The notes under the pieces were generated by a model. That model saw only the letters and a list, made by a program, of their open reading frames with translations, did no database searches and had not been told where the DNA came from. 64,000 nt of DNA from a virus: IMG/VR virus record IMGVR_UViG_3300030106_006452, positions 1 to 64,000 of that record; one strand, written 5' to 3'. The translations under genes and the position numbers were made by a program. Numbering within the stretch: the first letter of the stretch is position 1; each line of letters begins with the position of its first letter. This document shows, piece by piece, positions 59,143 to 64,000 of the stretch.

Positions 59143-59651
59143 TTAAGCCCTGCCTTTGCCACCACTATCGCATCAGCAATATCAAAATACTTGGGTCTAG
59201 GATTGCCCTTGTGAGTATATTCTACACTAAAGTCAGGGCAATTGTCAAGCACCCATTGTAGAATTTGCTTCTTAGTATCTTTACCTTTTTCTACCTTTAT
59301 TTCATTAAGTTTTCGTGCTTGCTGGGCAGTAAAGTAAGTTGGTTGATGCTTGAACGTCTCATAACATATCCACGACACTGTACCATTAAACTTTTGCAAT
59401 GCTGCCATAGTTTTTGCTGTTGAGCCTCCGGAGCCAAAAAACATAAAAGGCTTCTCTATGAATACTTTCTGGATAGGATATTGAGCTTTGATTTCTTGTA
59501 GTCCGTCCTTAACATATTGAATTTTATCAAAAAATGTTTCAAACTTATTTTTATTTCTTGTGTCCCAAACGCCAGAGCGAATTATTTCACCTTGTGCGTC
59601 CAAGATACAAAAACCAGTTATACTGGTGCTTATATCCAATCCTAATATCAT
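59139..59651 (-). CDS. RuvC-like Holliday junction resolvase
   Basis: 170 residues, RNase H fold. ILGLDISTS (D6), FIEKPF (E66) and YFDIADAIVVA (D157, D160) give the four acidic residues of RuvC. It should resolve branched recombination intermediates before packaging, replacing T4 endonuclease VII. First of a coupled set (resolvase, YkuK-like, primase, Mre11-Rad50 fusion) with ATGA overlaps. Confidence 0.85.
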   Translation of the reverse strand: MILGLDISTSITGFCILDAQGEIIRSGVWDTRNKNKFETFFDKIQYVKDGLQEIKAQYPIQKVFIEKPFMFFGSGGSTAKTMAALQKFNGTVSWICYETFKHQPTYFTAQQARKLNEIKVEKGKDTKKQILQWVLDNCPDFSVEYTHKGNPRPKYFDIADAIVVAKAGLK

Positions 59652-59665
59652 TGTGGTTGTTTCCT

Positions 59666-60868
59666 TTAAATGTCTAGCTTTAATCTAAACGTGTAGTCTT
59701 TATCTTCTGTTTTCCTAATCGGCTTTGCAAGATTTGCGATGGCAATAAGATTTCTATTTTTATCATATATACCTATTTTTGTAATAAACGTTTGTGGTTT
59801 AAAATCCTCTTCGTATTCATAAAAAGAAGAACTCACAGTGTTTTTAACTTGAATAAAATTATTCTGAAAATACCCATTTGGACCGGTTTTAGATCCACTG
59901 TTTGTAGTTTTTAAGTGTGTGGGGTTTGAAGAGAAATTTAGATCGCCTTTTGGTGCGTCACAATTCATAGTAACAGAATTAGTATAGTTTACCCCTTGAA
60001 AACTTAAAGAAAAGCTAGCAGAATCAGTTAGATCGGCTGGAGCAAGGCCATCGTTGGCGCCTGCGGCGAAGTCTAACCATTGCCCTTGACGTGTTGGAAC
60101 GCCAAAATCATATGAAGCCTCTGTTAAGTTCCAACTTCCCGTTAAAAGAACAAAGCCTTCATTATATAAAACCATACCGGCCACTTTTCCTGATCCGTTA
60201 GTTTGTGCAAAGGCTGTGCCGCTAGTTTGAATTAGTTCTCCGTTTCTGTATAAATCCTCACAGCTAGCAACCAAAGTGCCAGAAATATAAAAGTCCAATC
60301 TAACAGAATTTCTACGAAGTTCTGAGCCATAAAAAATACTTGGTATGCTTATCAACGTAGAATTTGCTGTTGCTAAATCCCTTAATGAGGATGAAAAAGC
60401 ATAATTAGGACTTGTAATTTTGTAATAATTTAAAGTATTTTTTAAAGCCAACAAGTGTGAACCGGTCGGACTTGTACTAGAGCTAAACACCTCTCTTGTT
60501 ATTGATGCAGAGAGTGGGTAGCTACCTGTTATTATATCACCATATTTAAATTGATTAAAATCATTATCGCTAATTGTTGAAAAACAATTTAAAGAAGAGT
60601 CTTTTGTCACAAAAGGAAATATTTTTGCTTTTACACCGGTATCTGTATCTGGATCATATGTGTGATCTGAAAAATTTCTATCGACGTTAAGTTCATACAA
60701 ACTTATAAAACCGGTAGGAACGTGAGTTACGTTATCTACAAAAGCGCCTGCTATTTTATTTTTATTACTATAGTACACACTTGCACTATGGACAAAAAAA
60801 GTATTGTCTGCGTAGGTTTTGATCCTATTTCTAAGGATATCTTTTGGACCAAATTTATATAAAGGCAT
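59666..60868 (-). CDS. virion structural protein A (paralogue of next gene)
   Basis: 400 residues, beta-rich, high Asn/Ser/Thr/Tyr. Its C-terminal block FITKIGIYDKNRNLIAIANLAKPIRKTEDKDYTFRLKLD matches that of the gene at 60870-61979 in the same order (shared motifs IGIYDxNxxLIAIAxLxKPI and FRLKLD). One base separates them. Probably baseplate or tail proteins; the repeated ending may be an assembly domain. Confidence 0.78.
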   Translation of the reverse strand: MPLYKFGPKDILRNRIKTYADNTFFVHSASVYYSNKNKIAGAFVDNVTHVPTGFISLYELNVDRNFSDHTYDPDTDTGVKAKIFPFVTKDSSLNCFSTISDNDFNQFKYGDIITGSYPLSASITREVFSSSTSPTGSHLLALKNTLNYYKITSPNYAFSSSLRDLATANSTLISIPSIFYGSELRRNSVRLDFYISGTLVASCEDLYRNGELIQTSGTAFAQTNGSGKVAGMVLYNEGFVLLTGSWNLTEASYDFGVPTRQGQWLDFAAGANDGLAPADLTDSASFSLSFQGVNYTNSVTMNCDAPKGDLNFSSNPTHLKTTNSGSKTGPNGYFQNNFIQVKNTVSSSFYEYEEDFKPQTFITKIGIYDKNRNLIAIANLAKPIRKTEDKDYTFRLKLDI

Positions 60869-60869
60869 T

Positions 60870-61979
60870 TTAGTAGTCTAATCTAACCCTCAAAGTAATC
60901 TCATTAGAAGGTGTTTTCTTTAACGGCTCTGATAATTTTGCAACTGCAAGAAGCTCATTGTCTGCAGAGTAAAGGCCAACAGTTGTAATATAAGAAACCG
61001 GTTGAGCTTTTGGATTGTCGTTTTTAACCCTGATTTTACTAGCATTTAAGTAAGTTGGGTTTGCACTATAATTGTAATCTTGAGTGTTGGCACGACAGAA
61101 ATAGATAGTTGAGTTGAGTTCTGTGGTGTTGTTAAAATCAACATTACTGAAATTATAACGAAGGCCATTTGCCAATTGAGTAATTGTTGAACCGGTTAAA
61201 CGATTGTTTACTGCGCGTTGAGTGCCGGCTCTTTCTGCGGTTGCTTGCGTTCTATCCGATGTGCTAGATGGATCTCCAAACGCGCCGCTAAAAAATGAAG
61301 CTGTAATAACTGCAATGCCTGCTTGATAGTAAATGTGACCAACAGAAAAATTTTCCGGGTCGGACGTATCTGAGCCGGTGAAAAGCAAACCATATTCACC
61401 AGAAGGAGAATTAACTTTGAAGCTTGTCGCTGCACCATAATCACCAATGATTTGCAACTCTTTTCTTTCGGTTTTTGCTAGAGCGGCATTGCCATCAATA
61501 AATCCGGCTGGTGCGCTGGCGGATTCAAACATCGACAATCTAAACGAATCTTTTTTAATTTCATCTTTAGTCAATAATCTAGAGAAGTTAAGAAAGAAAC
61601 ACTCTCTCATCTTATCGCCACCTGCTGCAATATTTCCATCGGCATCAAATACTTGTACGTTTCCATTTACATCGTAACCGTAAAGAACTTGCGCGTGTTG
61701 ATTATAAATATTAATCTTTTTGGCATTTTGAACATTGCTCGATGCGGAGAGTGCGCTATCAGCAGAATAGCCCGCAGAAATATCAAAAATATGATTTGCA
61801 GAGGAACTTAAAAAAGGATAGTCAAATACCGCCTCGTACATACCATGTGCGAATGTTTTGATATTTAAATCATCATAAGTACCCGATACTATTGTTCCAG
61901 TAACCGGTATAGCTTCGTGAAGAAGTGTTCGTGTATTAGCGATATCGCTGTTTAATAAAGTCTTAAATGTAGTAGCCAT
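60870..61979 (-). CDS. virion structural protein B (paralogue of previous gene)
   Basis: 369 residues with the C-terminal block YITTVGLYSADNELLAVAKLSEPLKKT and LRVRLDY seen also in the neighbour. The N-terminal half differs (DIANTRTLLHEAIPVTGTIVSG), so domains have diverged. Beta-rich structural protein of the tail or baseplate. Confidence 0.78.
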   Translation of the reverse strand: MATTFKTLLNSDIANTRTLLHEAIPVTGTIVSGTYDDLNIKTFAHGMYEAVFDYPFLSSSANHIFDISAGYSADSALSASSNVQNAKKINIYNQHAQVLYGYDVNGNVQVFDADGNIAAGGDKMRECFFLNFSRLLTKDEIKKDSFRLSMFESASAPAGFIDGNAALAKTERKELQIIGDYGAATSFKVNSPSGEYGLLFTGSDTSDPENFSVGHIYYQAGIAVITASFFSGAFGDPSSTSDRTQATAERAGTQRAVNNRLTGSTITQLANGLRYNFSNVDFNNTTELNSTIYFCRANTQDYNYSANPTYLNASKIRVKNDNPKAQPVSYITTVGLYSADNELLAVAKLSEPLKKTPSNEITLRVRLDY

Positions 61980-61995
61980 TTATTTTTCCTTTTGT

Positions 61996-62946
61996 TTAAG
62001 TGCTTAGTTTTTTAACAACTCTCACCGGTATATCTATCACATACCCTGTTGTTACGCCCGTAATTCTAACATTTGTATCAATGAAAGTAAGAGAATTTCC
62101 TCCTACATCAGTACCAATCGTATCAAAAAGATAGTCACTGGTGGCTGCATCTAATGAGGCTTGAAGGCCAAATCGGAATCTAGTTCCACGAGGACCTTGA
62201 ATAAGTTCATCACCTGGAGGAAGATTATCCGTACCGGCTGTTAATTCCCCAATATAGGTGCCGGCGCCTTGTGTGAAATAATATGATGCTATTGAGTCAT
62301 CATCTAGAAAAGCCTCTTGCGCTGTAGTAGAATTATTCAAATCATAAATAGTTAATAATCTTGAATCAACTTCTACCAGATATTGAGTCTCTTTCAATTC
62401 TGGGTCAATACTAAAGTTTGGTGATATTGTATTTGAATCCAAACCTTGATCGACTCTTATATAGTTACCGGCTAGGCCCGTCTTAGTAAAGCCATTTATA
62501 AACCCATTCTGAGCATCTAGTCCGCCGGCGGCGAGGCTTAATTGAGTTTCTATTGCGTCTTTCGTATCTTTATTTACATAAACAGTGTTTAAACCATTTG
62601 CGACCGCATTGGCTGCAGCCGGTAATTCAACACTAGCAAACTTTGTGTTTTGTTTTATTATAGGCAGAAAAAGAAGATTGTTGTTTGTCAAACTTATCAA
62701 TTTAGACTTCATCATTGAAGTGTTATTTGTAAACGCCTCAAATATTGGAGTCTGTAAAATCTCTAAATCATAATAGGCAGATCCAGATGGATGAAACCCG
62801 TTGTACGATGAATAATCGATCTCGTCATCACCAAAGGCAAATTTTGTAATCTTGAATGAGCCGTCTCCACGGGCGAGTCTTAAGCGCCCAGTATCTGTTA
62901 ATACGGCATCTAATATGATATCTCCTGAATTGTCTAAGAAAGCCAT
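61996..62946 (-). CDS. tail/baseplate structural protein
   Basis: 316 residues starting FLDNSGDIILDAVLTDTGRLRLARGDGSFKITKFAFGDDEIDYSSYN (motifs DAVLTDTGRLRLARGDGSF and KFAFGDDEI). That opening recurs among marine phage tail proteins, and the rest is beta-rich with Thr/Asn/Gly. Behind GAGGAG with an ACTATTTA motif further up. Forms an operon with the two paralogues downstream. Confidence 0.8.
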   Translation of the reverse strand: MAFLDNSGDIILDAVLTDTGRLRLARGDGSFKITKFAFGDDEIDYSSYNGFHPSGSAYYDLEILQTPIFEAFTNNTSMMKSKLISLTNNNLLFLPIIKQNTKFASVELPAAANAVANGLNTVYVNKDTKDAIETQLSLAAGGLDAQNGFINGFTKTGLAGNYIRVDQGLDSNTISPNFSIDPELKETQYLVEVDSRLLTIYDLNNSTTAQEAFLDDDSIASYYFTQGAGTYIGELTAGTDNLPPGDELIQGPRGTRFRFGLQASLDAATSDYLFDTIGTDVGGNSLTFIDTNVRITGVTTGYVIDIPVRVVKKLST

Positions 62947-62966
62947 TTATAATCTCCTCTTTTAAC

Positions 62967-62974
62967 TAAATAGT
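62967..62974 (-). promoter_or_regulatory. ACTATTTA motif
   Basis: ACTATTTA between the stop of the edge gene and the ribosome site of the gene at 61996-62946. Candidate late promoter element; inferred from recurrence only. Confidence 0.3.
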
Positions 62975-62975
62975 A

Positions 62976-64000
62976 TTATACATCATTTATGATATTTTTT
63001 GGATTTTTGAAATCAATATTTATATCTATTTTCTTACCAGTTTGCTTTGAAGTAATTCTTAATTTATATTTTTTACCGAAAACTACAGAGTTCATTGCAA
63101 CTGGTTGTTCCAGATAATCTCCAACTGCCTGATCATCACTATTAAACTCTAAATTGGGATAAGCAACGTTATTTTGTGACCTGTTGAGGCCCAACAACAA
63201 ATACTTTTGGAATGTCTTTGTAGGGGATAACTTTTCATTTAGAATCTTTCCTTGTTCCTGTCTTGGGTCAAAAGTGCTTACTAGTAAATATGGCGCAACA
63301 TTTTTTTCCGAAACAATCCTAATTTGATAAACTACAGTTGGGTTAGAAATCTTACCATGAACGTCGGTAGTCCTAAAAGTATAAAAATAATCTTTATTCG
63401 GAATGATGTTGTCAATAAAAGAAGTCTGGCCTAAATAAGTATCAAAAGAAATAGCGTTCTCCTGATCAGAAAACTCCATATAGAAATGTGGCTTAATTTC
63501 TGTTCTAAAAATAGTATAACTTTTTGGAATATCATCATTTTTAAAAGAGATCTCGCTTAAAAAATCTTCACTTGGTAAATTTACACCTTGACTTATTGCA
63601 CAATCATCAAATAAGCTTAAGTCAGAATCTGCTATAGGTACGACAGTTTCTTTTTTGTTTCCTACGGAGTTGTTTAACAAAAACAAGATTTTATTTTTAT
63701 TTCCCCTATATGGCACAACTTGCACTTGTGGCGGCATTGGAGGAAAATCTTCTACTCTAGTTAAATTAACAGCATCAGTTTGTACATTAACCATTGGAGC
63801 ATTATAATAAGGCACTCTTACAAACTGTAAATAAGGTTCAACTTCATATTCGTGTTCAAAAAATAGGTGCCCTTCTGGTACCGGTTCGGATACCGTGGAT
63901 TGTATACTTGGTGGGTTTATGCGCTTTGGAGAGGTCATTGTAAATAAGCCGTTCTGCTCGACTGTTTGCATCTCTTTCGCACGATATTTTGTACCAACAA
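62976..64000 (-). CDS. structural protein, C-terminal part (gene continues past window edge)
   Basis: The frame is open from the right edge (reading VGTKYRAKEMQTVEQ...), and the ATG at 63971 has no ribosome site, so this is probably the C-terminal ~340 residues of a larger protein. It contains a fibronectin III-like block (DYFYTFRTTDVHGKISNPTVVYQIRIV, motif YFYTFRTTDVHGKIS) and basic, Lys-rich stretches at the end. A large baseplate or tail structural protein is likely. Confidence 0.72.
   Translation of the reverse strand, partial: VGTKYRAKEMQTVEQNGLFTMTSPKRINPPSIQSTVSEPVPEGHLFFEHEYEVEPYLQFVRVPYYNAPMVNVQTDAVNLTRVEDFPPMPPQVQVVPYRGNKNKILFLLNNSVGNKKETVVPIADSDLSLFDDCAISQGVNLPSEDFLSEISFKNDDIPKSYTIFRTEIKPHFYMEFSDQENAISFDTYLGQTSFIDNIIPNKDYFYTFRTTDVHGKISNPTVVYQIRIVSEKNVAPYLLVSTFDPRQEQGKILNEKLSPTKTFQKYLLLGLNRSQNNVAYPNLEFNSDDQAVGDYLEQPVAMNSVVFGKKYKLRITSKQTGKKIDINIDFKNPKNIINDV

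Noticed and set aside
1-64000. Integrated prophage or plasmid
   Set aside because: No integrase, attachment site, repressor or flanking bacterial genes; gene order and content are those of a lytic T4-like phage. Only 64 kb are visible, so this is not final.

Overview
The window is part of the genome of a large tailed phage with a contractile tail, related to the marine T4-like myoviruses. Every gene I can support is read leftwards (minus strand), the genes are packed with 1-14 base overlaps or short gaps, the DNA is AT-rich, and the T4-type virion set is present: large terminase, portal, S77 prohead protease, acidic scaffold, major capsid protein, neck proteins, sheath, two tube proteins, tape measure and baseplate parts. 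A lytic transglycosylase, a lipoprotein and spanin- and holin-like proteins point to a Gram-negative host. Both edges cut genes: dnaE at the left and a structural protein at the right.

Layout in map order. 1-9.4 kb: N-terminal part of a C-family DNA polymerase (DnaE), a run of hypothetical proteins, a transglycosylase, a GroES-like co-chaperonin, a GapR-like protein, a lipoprotein, a class II ribonucleotide reductase and a DnaB/gp41-type helicase. 9.4-18.4 kb: small secreted proteins, an HExxH metalloprotease-like protein, a flap-type 5' nuclease, a restriction endonuclease-like/methyltransferase pair, UvsX/RecA, Zn-ribbon protein, gp32-like ssDNA-binding protein, an FtsZ/tubulin-like protein and a short A-family polymerase. 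18.4-35.1 kb: baseplate, tape measure, tail tube, sheath and neck. 35.1-47.9 kb: lysine-rich protein, probable decoration protein, capsid, scaffold, ribosomal protein bS21, protease, portal, terminase. 48-54.6 kb: two fibres with S74 chaperone domains, a lysis cassette and a beta-helix spike. 54.6-59.7 kb: fused Mre11-Rad50 (gp47-gp46), primase, YkuK-like RNase H fold protein, RuvC-like resolvase. 59.7-64 kb: more virion structural proteins.

How they work together: DnaE, helicase, primase, SSB, UvsX, SbcDC-like nuclease and RuvC form a nearly complete replication/recombination set; the reductase supplies dNTPs; the GroES-like protein probably helps host GroEL fold the capsid protein; bS21 may retune host ribosomes. 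Regulation visible in sequence: sigma70-like promoters (TTGACA/T, 17 bp, TAnnnT) in front of early-type operons, a different recurring ACTATTTA motif in front of mostly structural genes, and strong intrinsic terminators behind the capsid, decoration, SSB and long-fibre genes.

Most notable: an FtsZ/tubulin-like GTPase with a degenerate signature loop; a shared N-terminal motif on five proteins that looks like a capsid-targeting/prohead-protease signal; a candidate frameshift between the gp26-like gene and its downstream partner; an R-M-like gene pair; two unlike DNA polymerases; and three small genes with good ribosome binding sites that conventional length cut-offs would miss. No tRNA genes, CRISPR arrays or insertion sequences were seen, and no stretch over 300 bases lacks a gene.
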